Below, piece by piece: positions 33,348 to 44,543 of a DNA stretch of 64,000 nucleotides. This DNA comes from Ceratodon purpureus (Eukaryota > Streptophyta > Bryopsida > Pseudoditrichales > Ditrichaceae). The position numbers were made by a program, and so were the translations under genes. Location of the stretch: contig CM026426.1 of the NCBI GenBank assembly GCA_014871385.1, forward strand, positions 100,294,009 to 100,358,008, read 5' to 3'. The notes beneath the pieces are model-generated. The model made no database searches. It had not been told where the DNA came from and worked only from the letters and a program-made list of their open reading frames with translations. Positions within the stretch are counted from its first letter, which is position 1. Every line of letters begins with the position of its first letter.

Positions 33348-33727
33348 TTAACTATTCCGCAATTTCAAGTACTTATTTTGGATGAGACAGTAATTAATCC
33401 AAGTTTTTAGTAACAGAGGGAATGAATCATGTCTTTGAAGTAAGCATTGAGGGACGAACCTATTCAATGTGATAGAAATATGGCCTAAACCTTGTAGCCA
33501 CATCTTATTTCTAAAATCATGGTGCTGACTTTGTGTCACAGAGGCAGTATATACAAGGAAAGGAGAGGGTAACCCCGACTGACAGGACCACAGAGGTGTG
33601 TGGACTATGATACCAGGGCTGAAGTAAATTCCGTTAGATGGAAAGATGAACTCGTATATTCTATAATAATTTCTTATTTGCATCTGAGAAATCATAACAT
33701 ATTGATTTCTATGGTACGTTGAAGATC

Positions 33728-33991
33728 ATGATTGGATCGAAAGGGTGGTTGGCGGACACGCTGGACCGAACTGCCCGTGTCGCGACAGGGACGATCATCG
33801 GCCTGGGAGGACATGGGGACTTTCACAATAGACCGATTCCCCCGAAGTAAGTCAGAGTAAGCATAGAAGAGGTCGTCCTCGACATCCCGCTCATGATTAC
33901 TGTCGATGAAGCAGATTAGATGACGCTGAACAATGCACGAGATTCTAGTGTGTTATGGCTAAAAGATTTCACGTTTGCGGAGGAATAAATG
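33728..33991 (+). pseudogene. TNP1-like C-terminal domain of ORF1, element A
   Basis: One frame reads GWLADTLDRTARVATGTIIG and GDFHNRPIPPK, then a TAA, VRVSIEEVVLDIPLMITVDE, a TAG, and MTLNNARDSSVLWLKDFTF to a terminal TAA. The A-x-GTI-G start, V-x-I-x-x-V strand, TL helix and final W strand parallel the intact copy at 9589-9921. Two in-frame stops without a frameshift mark it as decayed. Confidence 0.45.
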
Positions 33992-34594
33992 CTGCCAACA
34001 TCAATACAAATTCGGAGGACGCTCCTGACGGACATGTCCTGAAGGTGGTCGAGGTGAACGCTTGTGTATAGGTTATTGGATTGTATTGTCGTTGCAATCA
34101 GTGAAAACATGACAGCTTTCTCGTGTGTAGAAGGTTGTGGTAGAGTGATCTATGTGAGGAACGCTCACCTCCACAATGAAACCGACTTACAACAAGCCCA
34201 ATGGCAAAAAATGACCCAAACACTATCACTATACTCATCTCTCTCGATATTAACTGGGTCTAAAACTTTATCCCATATACCGGTCCATTCCTGGGCACAC
34301 AGTATTGCCCACTTTGCCGCAGACACCATTACATATGAAGAGCCAACAATTCCCCCCAAACTTAAACTCGAAAGAAAAGAACTTTCTTCGCTCCGAATAC
34401 TCTGTATTCACCACCAAAACAATAGCATAGGTACCTACGAGCAAATGAACCAACTCGTTCCCACAATTAACAATCTCTAAATATTACAAATCCACACACA
34501 AATTGCATCCTTGACTCCCTTAAATACCCATGTTAATTCCAGTAAAAAATGGTCCTAATTAGACTATTCAAACACCCCCGCAAATAACCCAACA
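33992..34594. other. No gene recognised
   Basis: An open stretch at about 34.06-34.48 kb has no ATG-supported start or known motif. The right end of element A should lie here, but I could not see a TAGTG terminus. Confidence 0.3.
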
Positions 34595-34680
34595 CACTAC
34601 AAGAAAACGGGTCTAAAAATGACAAAAACTTGACAGAGAAATGTCCTAATCAACGAAACCCGTTTTTCGAGCTGTGTTCT
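34595..34680. mobile_element. CACTA-type left terminus (probable start of element B)
   Basis: CACTACAAGAAAACGGGT at 34595 is a standard plant CACTA terminal repeat. Within 65 bp the inner part recurs inverted (ACCCGTTTT at about 34661), typical of subterminal repeats that bind the accessory protein. The element reads rightward toward TNP2 B. No right terminus was found, because TNP2 B is truncated at 42.28 kb. Confidence 0.6.
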
Positions 34681-34689
34681 TGTCAATTC

Positions 34690-37080
34690 GGTGGTTTCGA
34701 ATTTTGTTCTGTCAGATTTCTGTCAGTCTGAGGATTCTGTGATCCTGCGTGGCACTTTACAAAGCTTCAATCACGGAGTTCGCCATTCAAAGGAAGGTGC
34801 GATCCTACGTGGCAATTTCAATTACCTACTTTACTCATTCTGGTCGTTAATCATGGATTTCATTTACAATTTTTCATTCGTGCTGGTGAAAGGGAAGTTA
34901 ATTGCTGTGATATTGTCAAAGACCGTTAATTCCTCCGGGGTAAATTCTGGAGTTGGGTTAGTCCCCGTAACTGCTGCCTCATTTCTCTGCTGCATGTCCT
35001 CATTTTTGCTTTCCACGTGTATTTTTTAACTTATTTCATACAAGAAACAATTCACTTCCACATTGCAGATGTGAATTCATTTATCTTAATTAGAGTGTCT
35101 TTGATATAGTATGAGCAGAGTCAATTTACTCTTCACAAATCCAAAGTCTTACTAAGAGCGGTAGCGTTGTTAAATTTAGTAATTTCCATTGTACACGACT
35201 ACTTACTAAAATCATGGTTCTCCAATGAAGGAAAAATGCCATATAATTCGAAGAATATAAATTAACAAATTGGATTAAACAATAAAGAGATACATGAGCA
35301 ATTTCTATTCCTACATTACTCGAAGTAGGCCTGACTAGTTTTCGAAGTAAGAACATTTTTCACTTAAATTTAGGATTACAGTCGATTTGAATGAATTTCG
35401 TCGATTCCAGGTGGTCTTCGTCCAGAAATTGCTTGCTCAAAATGCCACCTGAATCAAGAAGCAAAATCACTTCAACACTAACAACATCGACGAATTGAAA
35501 GGTTACAGTGGTTTCATTCAGTCGTGCCCAAGGCCCCAAGATAATAATCCTCAACATTATAAGTTGTACAGATCTAGATAGCACTCAATGGGAGAAATAT
35601 GTTTAAGGACAGATATAAGGCACACATGTTGAATTCGATTTTTTGGCACTTGGTGAGTCTTATCTGGTTTTACATATGATACTAGATACGGGAAAATCAT
35701 TGTTCACCTAAATTTCAGACTTTCAATCATGTACCACTCGGGACTAGTACAATGGCTACTCCTATTGTCCCTATATTAATACAAATTTTCTGATAATCCA
35801 AAAGTTAGTTTCTCAAAGAACTTTATGTAGAAATTGAATTGACAATGACTGCGTGTACTTACATGGAGCAGGTGTATACTTATGTGGCAGCCGGTACTTC
35901 TGCTGGACCAGTAATATATCAAACATGCGCTTAAAGTGTCTATTTCATAAGGTCTTCGTCTTCTGCTTTGACATGCTTAATCAAATGTACAACGTCACTG
36001 GTTTAGAACATACAAGTTCCATCTCTTTCCATGACACTTTACTCGACCAGTCTTTAAAGGTCACAACATTAACCTCCTGCGATATTGCGGTCATCTTCTA
36101 TGTCCCAGCGCTGTGTGGTAACTTCTCTCTCTGCAAACTTTGTAACAGTGCTGCAACAGGTTAAGAAAAGAGTCAATGTCTTGTCCAGCAAAGTCATTTA
36201 CCATGGTCAAGCCGGCCATCTTGGAGTGGCTAGCTTTCATTCATCATCGTAGAGAGAGTCTTCGGCTGACTTTTCCGGATGTGCCAATTCTTGGAAAATT
36301 CCTCAAATGTTCAAACGATTTCGGTGGAGCGACCTAGGATACCAGGAAGTGTTAGCACTTGAGGATGCATCTGGAGTTCATATGTACGATTACATGCTCT
36401 TCCGTTGTTCTCCTTATGTACGCCCAGGATGCTGTAGGGCCCACCCGGTTGTCCTCGACGAAGATGAAGAGGAAGAAGAACGAATCGACAGCAACCACGA
36501 TGTAGCAGAGGACTCTGGGAGTAATTCTTCCGTCCAAAGGTCCAGTAGTGAAGGTTTGTGCAGCTGCAAAGTGAGCCAAGCAATTCCGTAGTTGCCAATG
36601 ACGTAGGCGCACTCCTCAGCAAATCACACAAGATGAGTCTCGGATCTCTTTTCTTCCCATACTGGAGGCGACCATGAAGATGAACTCTTCATGCACTATC
36701 GTAGTTTATGTAAGAAAGCATCTTTGTCCGCAGTTGGTTTCCTACTTTCTTCTTATTCTCTGTATAGATGCCGGTATTGCAACTTCAGGACTTGGCAAAG
36801 TTAAAAGTATGCAAACAGGAGCGCTATTTTTGTTTTTTCTAGATTTAAACTCCTCTACAAAAATCTTTACCACAGTTTTACGGTAGCATGTTTATCTTTG
36901 CCCATGCTCCTTTGGTAAATAGATGTTAAGACAGATTGTGAGTGATTTAAACACGACAGAAGGTGTTTTCATTAAGTTTCATTTTTTTTTTAATAGTTCC
37001 TGTATTGCGGATTTTATCCACCTTCATCACTAAACCTCTTTGTACAACCATGGAAATTTTCAAAGGAACGGCACAGTTAT
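34690..37080. other. Left flank of element B, no firm gene
   Basis: A pair of GATCCTGCGTGGCA/GATCCTACGTGGCA repeats lies at about 34.74 and 34.80 kb. The only ATG-led frame of note is 36307-36591 (94 residues, with an acidic DEDEEEEE run), and it matches nothing known. Confidence 0.35.
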
Positions 37081-37089
37081 ACTTACCGA

Positions 37090-37480
37090 CTAATTTTCGT
37101 TGCCTGATGAGGAAGATGATGCTGCTCCGGAAGAGGAGGTGTCACTAGAACTCGAGTTCTCAACCTCATTGTTTGAGTCACTGCTATCAGTATTTTCAAG
37201 TACTTCATGTCTACGCCGTATGTTTCTGCTCATAGTCGCGATAGCGTTAGAACTTCGCATTCTTCGAGCTCGACTCGTTGATAGAATGTTAACATCTTCC
37301 AGGCCTTCACTTTCTTGATCCACATTTTCTTCTTCGCTCAGAGTTGTTCCAGCCAATGTTGCTCTTCCATTACGTTCCCGCCTTGGTTGTGGAATTTGTC
37401 CGTCTCTGCCAGGAGCATTTTCCCTCCTTCCTATCCCAAATGCTCAATTATCCCTACACACCCTTCGTCCTGTATTTGCT
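37090..37480 (-). pseudogene. TNP2 C-terminal acidic tail, element B
   Basis: After a TGA near 37443 one frame reads AFGIGRRENAPGRDGQIPQP, an Arg-rich stretch, LSEEENVDQESEGLEDV and a Ser-rich end, closing at a TAA-type stop at 37090. It continues the TNP2 B gene beyond the 400-bp insertion at 37488-37888. Acidic, Ser-rich tails are common in plant CACTA transposases. Confidence 0.45.
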
Positions 37481-37487
37481 CGTATAG

Positions 37488-37888
37488 CATTAGGTGTAAT
37501 TTGGGGTCTCCAAAAGGCCGTGTAAGCGGCACGTGAGAGAAAAAAACGGGCGCTGCCCGCGTACTTTTTGACATGGCATGTGAGGTGCCACCGTGGTGCC
37601 AGCAACCGCCACGGGGGCTCGAACCAATGACCTCCGAGCGAGGCGTGTGGAGGGCACATCTACAGTGTCGGGCTGACACAACCTGCCCACTTGGGACCAA
37701 AGCCCGAGCCGAGGCATTCATGTCTCACCTAATATTCCAAGGACCTTTGTTGTGAGTGCGCCACGCGGTCCTGTGCGGGCAGCAACTCTAGCATCCGCTG
37801 CCAGCGGCAGAGGTGCCCAAAGCAAGGGGTTCACCTAGAAAGGGCAGGCTTACACGGCCTTTTGGAGACCCCAAATTACACCTAATGG
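37488..37888 (-). mobile_element. 400-bp inverted-repeat element with Pol III (tRNA-like) promoter
   Basis: The outer 40 bp (from CATTAGGTGTAATTTGGGG) form a perfect inverted repeat at both ends. On the minus strand the interior has an A-box-like TGGTCCCAAGTGGG (about 37686-37699), a perfect B box GGTTCGAGCCC (37614-37624) and a T7 run at 37540-37546 that could terminate Pol III. That suits a tRNA-derived SINE, but long perfect terminal inverted repeats are not a SINE feature. It interrupts the C-terminal part of TNP2 B. Confidence 0.6.
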
Positions 37889-38717
37889 CAGGTTCAAGTA
37901 TTACCTCTTCTCCCGTATCCGCTGCTTCCTCTCTGTTCTCCCCTACGTCCCGGTTTGGCCGAAGACCTTCAAAGTCTTCATCACGCCCCGTCTGAAACAA
38001 CTGTGCTTCCTGGTCACTCCCTTCGTTTGGAATCACACGTTTTCCTCGGACTTCTTTTCATAACACAACTCTCCACCCTAGTGACTCCCGAGCATTTGAA
38101 TAAAAAACTTGCTCACAGTGCCTAGGAAAAGCAAAACTGTCGCTTGAGATTCTCCCATACCGTCTGTCATAGTTTGCCAGCGTGAAACCCCACTTATCCC
38201 GTTTCACGGTTGCGTTTTCCCCTCTGTAGTGTGCTTTTACAAAGTCACAGACTAAAACCACCAAGCAATGACGCCTATAATTAAGTTCGAGAATTTCTTC
38301 AATATGTCCAAAATATTCCACTTCAGCTTGAAATTGATTGATGTCTCCACTTATATTTCTGTTCACCTGCCTGAATGTCGCGGCAACTCCACTATCGCTG
38401 GTCCTTAGAGGTAATTCTAAACTTAGAACTCGGTAGTGATTGCCAAATGCGTACATTGTCATATACGACGTGGCCATCTGCAGAGGGCCCCTAGCTGTGT
38501 TGACCACCATCTGGTTTACACTCAATCCCCTTTGCTGTTCACCTCTCACCTCCTCTTGAATCCATACGGTAAATTCAGCTAAAGGTTGCAGATTTGCTGG
38601 ATATGCGAACCTACATCTCCTCCCCCTTCGACGCTGTGCTCGTCGATACAGTTCTCTTTCGCGGTCTCGTTCAGTCTTATCCACTTTGTATTTCCTACAT
38701 CCAGTGAAAATGTCCAC
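37889..38717 (-). CDS. TNP2 DUF4216 domain exon, element B
   Basis: An exon of about 220 codons, open to a stop at 38058, contains the DUF4216 signature: LRTSDSGVAATF, FQAEVEYFGHIEEILELNY, CLVVLVCDFVKAHY, a WGFTLANYDRR strand, FAFPRHCEQVFYS and a final W-x-VVL. In plant CACTA transposases this domain follows DUF4218 near the C-terminus. After the stop, an acidic stretch (SDQEAQLF, GENREEAADTGEE) runs to the 400-bp insertion. This exon itself is intact although the gene is not. Confidence 0.75.
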
Positions 38718-39232
38718 GCCACAATGAATTACTATTCACTTGAATAAATGCTGGAAGTATAAATTATTTCAGAAATTGCTGAGTACCCAATCCAAATTCT
38801 TCTGCCTCCATAATCCACTCTTACAAAGAAACCGACTCACTAATACATCTTGACAGTGTTAAGTGTAAGCAGTGTACACAATCATGGCAATTCGCTAAAG
38901 CATGCAATAAAAAAACTGAACGACAAACTTTGAAGTCCCATGCTTTAATCACATATAGTCGTGGAGACAAATATAATACAATTTGACATCTCTAAAACGG
39001 TTACGATGACCTGAAGTCCACAGCAAATTATCAGAGATAGATCACAACAATGACGACAAGGGAAACGAAATCTTAGAATCAATTGAGCTGGGAGTTACAA
39101 GACTAAATTGCATACTGTTTCCATCCACGAAGTAATATGAATAGGTGACCTTGTACAGGAATGTCAAGCTCTATTACTGCATTATAAGTCCCAAATAAGT
39201 CAAGATTAATAAGTCACGCATATAATTCAGGA
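38718..39232. other. Intron-like gap in TNP2 B
   Basis: About 500 bp of AT-rich sequence between the DUF4218 and DUF4216 exons, with no open frame. Confidence 0.4.
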
Positions 39233-39850
39233 TTACTCCCATGCGTAAATTACATACCTCCTGTAAAGATCCATGTGTTCTGTATTATTCAATACAAAGC
39301 TCTGGATGTGCTTCATGAAGGCCGCTGACATGGGACGATCTCGCTTGGCACCTTCTAATATCTCTGAATCAAAAATCGATGGTTCCTCTTTATCATCCCA
39401 AGCTCGCTTCGTTGTGGGAGTATACTCAGACAAAAACTTGTTCAGGAATCCAGTTGCTTCTTCTCTCAAATAACCATTCGCCATACTCCCCTCCGGTTTT
39501 GCCTTATTTTTCACGAACCCTTTCAAACCCTTCATGTACCTTTCGAAAGGGTACATCTAGCGCGAGTGCACGGATCCACACAAGTACAGTTCTTCAACCA
39601 AATGAATGGGAAGGTGCATCATGATCACAAAAATAGAAGGCGGCAGCTCTTTCTCAAGTGAACAAATTGTCTCAGCAACATCATCCAAAAACTCCAATTT
39701 TTTGTCCACATCAACAACCTTCGCACAGATTTTTCTGAACAAACGACTCACCTCCATGACAGCTCCAACAACCTTTTCATCATCCACATTACGCAAACAT
39801 ACTGGTATTACCTGCTGTAGCAGAACATGAAAGTCATGTGTCTTTAGACC
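39233..39850 (-). pseudogene. TNP2 DUF4218 region, element B
   Basis: The frame reads GLKTHDFHVLLQQVIPVCLR, FRKICAKVVDVD, LEKELPPSIFVIMMHLPIHL and LCGSVHSR. A TAG at 39557-39559 stands where the family has the Trp of RWMYPFER. The frame then continues MYPFERYMKGLKGFVKNKAK and PEGSMANGYL. This is DUF4218. The stop is best explained by TGG to TAG (a G-to-A transition). No frameshift is seen in about 200 codons. Confidence 0.75.
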
Positions 39851-40074
39851 TCTTATCTGTAAAAAGGTGCTCTATTTTCTGTCGTTCCATTGAATGGTCC
39901 ATTCTGATTTCATATTCTCATATTTTTAATTATATTATAAACAGATTTTGTACATAATGAGGGGTCAATTTTTTTCTTTACATAAGGAACAGAAAGGCCC
40001 ATGTTATGCAGTAAAAATGGCTACAATTTGTAGATGAAAAATTCCACTAACATGTCACTTATTTTTTCTCGCAG

Positions 40075-40207
40075 AAACTTCCTGTGCGACACACTTTAGA
40101 CAGAATGCACTGTGAAGAGAATATATGTGAGAAAATGCCTTGTACTTTGTTTGGTGAAACAGATGGTGTAAAATCACGAGAGGACATGCGAGCTAGGGGT
40201 ATTCGTT
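40075..40207 (+). pseudogene. TNP2 exon in inverted orientation, element B
   Basis: On the plus strand, after a CTCGCAG acceptor, one frame reads KLPVRHTLDRMHCEENICEK, TLFGETDGVKSREDMRARGI. This is the RH-LD-x-MH-x-E-N-x-x-E-x-x-x-x-TLF...D-x-x-K-x-R-x-DM-x-x-x-GIR block of TNP2, which should follow LPYWE. All other exons of TNP2 B lie on the minus strand, so this exon has been inverted within the element. Confidence 0.65.
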
Positions 40208-40744
40208 TTGACTTCAGTTACTCTACTTTTTATCAAATTCAACATCTTAATTAATAAGAATTGCTAACTATCTGATAAATTGTATTTATGAAGGACTGTA
40301 ATTGACCATATACATTACAGTACACTATAAACCCAGAAGCCAAAACTGACAACGATTACCATATATCTCCTACTGAACGGAGTAAGCTGTCGAGGCAGTT
40401 CACTGTAAACAAAGCAGCTGCAATCTATACATGCTAAGGAGGAACATGGTACTATACACATACTGTATATCCGGTTACCGTTGTCGAACTATGTGTTTGG
40501 TAGCCTATGATAAAGTGTTTAACAAATAACAGAGCATGTTCAAAGAGATTTCCACAATGCATTGTGGCAAGCGGGTAAGGAATTCACTACAAGTCAGACA
40601 TTCAAATCATCTCTAGTCTTCAACGTCCATGTATAATAAGAACTGAGATATTAAATACCCGGACCAAAAAATGTGTAAATACAGGGTGGAATCCAAATGA
40701 ACACCAAAACATCTTAGAGAAAAAAATAGGGCAGACAGATTTAC

Positions 40745-41883
40745 CTCCCAATAAGGTAGATCGAAAAGAATGCTAGCTCTTTTCACTCCAGTCTTTTTAA
40801 CAGGATCATATTTTGAGTTCTTCCGACCACCCAGGTCTAAAAAGGGATCCCTCCAAGCCCCTCTTTCCTTCACTATCAGTCCCGTTTGGCGACATGGTTT
40901 ACAGTCGTGATTAGGATTCCCATTGAAGGCTGCACGTGCGTACCTCCATCGGTGGTCTGCGCTTAGCCATCATCTGTGCCCCAGGAAAACCGTCTTATGT
41001 GCCTCTCGAGAATAATCAGCACAAGTTGCCTCTCCGCAAATCGGACAACCTGCATAGCCCTTTCCTGATTGTCCAGAGATGAGAGTATATGCAGGGTAAT
41101 CATTTATTGTCCAAAGCAGCATGCCCCGTAGTAAGAAATTTCGATTGCTATTCCTAGGCACTGACATATCCACCGCTTTGACCCCCACCCATAGCTTCTT
41201 CAAGTCATGTACCAGTGGTTGCAAGTAAATGTCAATGGTGTCTTCACTTGGAGACGATGGCCCAGGAATAATCATACTTAAGCTAATAAAAAACCGCTTA
41301 GTGAGTAGATACGGTGGTAGGTTATATAATACTATCATCACAGGCCAAACCCAGTGTTCCAACAACTGCATGTTGTGTGGATTTACTCCGTCCAATGCAA
41401 GCCCCATCCGTATGTTTCTATCATGACGACTGAATTGTGGGAAGTTATCATTGACAAATTTCCACTGCTCACTATCTACTACAGACCTCATTTTGTTGTC
41501 TACCGAATGATTCCCAGCATGCCAACGCATGTGCTTCACTATTTCAGGACATCGGAACATTCTCCTCAGTCTTTTTATAATTGAAAAGTATCTTAGCACT
41601 CTAACAGGGACAGAAGTCGAACGTGAAATCCACCTTGATTTGTGACAGTGAGGACAGTCCTGCAAGTGCGCTTTCTCTCTCCAATATAAAGTCTTCCCGC
41701 AATCACAGCAGTGGATTGTTTTGTGCTCGACAACCCTAACTTCATTAGCAAAGCCTTCATTTCGTAAGAGGATTTTGGGCAATTGTTCTCAAGAGGTAAG
41801 ACATCGTATTTAAGGAATGTCAATATTTTGTCTAAACAATGATGACTAATAGAGAACAAGGTGCATAGAGACATAAGAATCAC
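40745..41883 (-). pseudogene. TNP2 transposase core, element B
   Basis: Reading leftward: LPLENNCPKSSYEMKALL, then near 41.74 kb the frame shifts to TIHCCDCGKTLYWREKAHLQ and CPHCHKSRW. After that come GLALDGVNPHNM, WPVMIVLYNLPPYLLTKRFF, LSMIIPGPSSPSEDTIDIYL, LKKLWVGV, LLWTINDYPAYTLISG, CPICG and VFLGHR. A TGA at 40970-40972 takes the second Arg place of the GHRRFL motif, and the frame continues WLSADHRWRYA to FDLPYWE|GTAAAT. These are the core Transposase_21 motifs, better preserved than in element A. The copy is dead through one frameshift and one stop of CGA-to-TGA type. Confidence 0.85.
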
Positions 41884-41889
41884 GCTAAA

Positions 41890-42273
41890 TTGTAGCCTTG
41901 TAATTCATGACCCAAGAAATAGCGGCTCTACCAACTGACGCAGCAGAGATTCCAATAAAGGTGTATCATCAGGCTCATCATCTTCCGATGACAAGTCTTC
42001 AAAATCAAACACCTCGTCCTGCATTTCGTATTCGCCGTGTATTTCGTCCGCTCAGGCGAAGTAGTTCCTTACCATTTGCTTGAAGTCGATATCGGTGTTT
42101 GGATGGGCAAGTGCGAATGCCTCGTAATCCTCTACGTCCAGAAACTCCTCCTCCTCCTGCGGATTTCCAGTATCTTGTGTTGGTGACGCAGTATATTCTC
42201 TCGGAGGCTCCACCCTGACTTGCTCGCGGTCATTAGGATTACACTGATATGAATGCCAAAAGTTAGAAAACAT
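41890..42273 (-). pseudogene. TNP2 N-terminal linker, element B (5' truncated)
   Basis: An acidic frame (YQCNPNDREQVRVE, PQEEEEFLDVEDYEAF, DIDFKQMVRNYFA) meets a TGA at 42052-42054 and continues ADEIHGEYEMQDEVFDF, LLESLLRQLVEPL. It matches the acidic linker that follows the N-terminal zinc domain in TNP2. That domain is absent: similarity ends at about 42.28 kb, where a different gene begins on the other strand. Confidence 0.5.
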
Positions 42274-42299
42274 AGTGTAACGTGAACGGAGTAGTTACA

Positions 42300-42815
42300 G
42301 CCAATTCAATTAACCAACAATTACTGTCATTTACTTCCAAATACAAGGCTCAGATCGAAGTGGTGCGTGCAAGTTCTGAGAAGGTGGTCAAGCTGCAGAA
42401 GGAGTTGATGACCGCAAGGTTTGCCATGCGAAGTCTTGCCGAGGAAAATGGTCCACTGTCCATGGCCGTCGCAGATCACAAGAAGACCATGGCTGTGCGT
42501 GCTGAAGCCGAGGTAGCTCTCAAGAAGGCCAAGCAGGCAACCTTGATCTTGCAACCGCGAGTTGTCTTTCCATATGCTACACGACAATCTGTACCGCCGA
42601 TTGATGAAGGAATGGGCTCACTGAATGAGTGGTGCCCCGTGTGTTCTAAAGGATTCGTGTCTTGAGCAGCAATTCTTGATTCCTGTGGTTGCCTCTTCCA
42701 CCACGTATAGGTGGCAAAGATGATCAAGTCGAGCCAGTACCATTGCCCCTACTGCGAGTACGAGCTCCATCCAGCGTGGGTCAAACAATCGGATGGGAAG
42801 CTGAATGTTGACTAG
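42300..42815 (+). pseudogene. Coiled-coil/RING-like gene remnant
   Basis: After a TTACAG acceptor a coiled coil of about 75 residues (KAQIEVVRASSEKVVKLQKE, LSMAVADHKKTMAVRAEAEV) leads to WCPVCSKGF. A TGA at 42663-42665 follows, then AAILDSCGCLFHHV, a TAG at 42708-42710, VAKMIKSSQYHCPYCEYELHPAW, and the end at 42813. The C-x-x-C, C-x-C-x-FHH and C-x-x-C spacing resembles a RING finger, which in intact proteins binds E2 enzymes. There are two internal stops and no frameshift. The same plan of coil plus C-terminal zinc site is seen at 48379-50106. It abuts the truncated 5' end of TNP2 B. Confidence 0.5.
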
Positions 42816-44540
42816 GAGCGGGTGGTTGGATTCACTATGGAGATGGTTCGGCGTCTCGGGGCTGCGTACCACCACGGGGGCGGACTACTTGAGTGACATG
42901 TGCTGACTAATTAGTTGCTGTGGCCATGGCATTGTCGATAGGTTTATGCAAATAGTTTGAATTTCAAAGTTGAGGATATACTTTTTGGGTCGGATTCTAC
43001 TGAACAGTAAAGGCCGTGATCCTCCTTGGATCAATTTTGAGATGTTGTTTTGTCGGCACACTTGAATAAACTTATGGATGGGATTCAACGTCTGATTTAG
43101 AAGTGAACTGCTGCAATCTGTGAATTGCATTCCAAGACTGATTTCTCTAAATCCACGGAAATCTTTAACACTATATGCATCTTGAAATATATCTCATACG
43201 TATGAATGTATCTCATACTTTGTTACATTCATAGATACCGCTTGAATAAAGTTTGTTGCATTAAAAGATTCAGTCCGTATGAATGATAAGTCGGCTCCAT
43301 CCTCGCTACCGCATCGCCATTGCCATACTTGCAGCAGCACATATAAAAGAGAGGTGGAATTCGAACTCAAAAAACTGCTGGAGACAAAATACTGATTGCT
43401 TGATCAATTGGAATGCTTGCTGTGAGCGCCTGGCGCAACCTGCAACCTGATCGGTGATCTGAAGCAGAATTGCCGCAGCTGCTGCTTCGACACCGGCGAG
43501 CTTCAAGCTCTCGCCAGTTCAAGCTTGCTCGTTCTAGGGATGGCGACACAAATCCGTTACAGTGGCCAAAGGCGTTAATTGTGTTCCCTAAACCAGCTAT
43601 TTCTATGATTCAGGAGATCCAGATGAAAGATCTATGAGGAGTTAAGATGAAGCTGGTTTTAGGTGCAGTGGTTATTATGGATTTTGGGTTTGGTGGCGAG
43701 GTGGGTTGGTTAGGGGCAGGGCATGACAATCGGGTGGGCCTGAGAACAAGTCCTTTTTTGGTTTAAATATTTGTATATTCAATTTAAACTTGTATTTTTC
43801 CATCCAATGTCCATGGAATAAGGAAATTTATCCTATATAGTACGTCAATTTTTTTTTATTAAAGAAATAAAAGTGGAGAGAGTGATAAGGTTTAAAATGA
43901 AAAGAGACTTTCTCTATTGAATATACCAAGACACTCGCTTAAATTCTATGTCAGCCATTTTCATTTGAGCACTTGGGCAACCTCTAATAGGGCTCTACTT
44001 TGTATTAGAGCCTATGATACAAAGTAATTTTTCCGCATGTGTTTGGATGCAAATAGGTTTGATTTAATTTATGCATAGATACATAAACAAAATCTTAGAG
44101 AGTGTATTTTCAATTGGTCATATATAGTTTTTCATCCAAGTAAAAGTCAGTTTGAGCTACCTTTTTTTCTTTGTAAAATGCATTATAATGTGTCACTCTT
44201 CCATCTCCACTCACAGTACATTTTGGTAGAATTGACATTCTTTAATCCCTAAAAGACAATTGTCTTAGAATGGGCTTTTTTAAATTTCGGGAGGTATATG
44301 TGATCTCAATTTTAGATATTTTGAATTTTGAATTTTTGTGTGAATGTAGGCCATATTAAGAATTAGGACAAGGTACTCAGTTATTAATAGTTACTAATAA
44401 TTAAGACAAGGTACTCAGTTATTAATAGTTACTATTTTTATGATATTAAAAAGAAATATACAAAATTGGTTGTAAATACAACCACTTTATTAATCTATTA
44501 AAAATTGAATTCTTTACAGTGAAGTCAAGTAACTGCAAGA
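42816..44540. other. No gene recognised, AT-rich
   Basis: Open frames are short and lack motifs. A small tandem duplication, ACAAGGTACTCAGTTATTAA, occurs twice at about 44366-44425. Confidence 0.4.
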
Positions 44541-44543
44541 AAT

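Noticed and set aside
43306..43549. Minus-strand Ala-rich frames of 60-66 codons
   Set aside because: Short, overlapping in two frames and without context.
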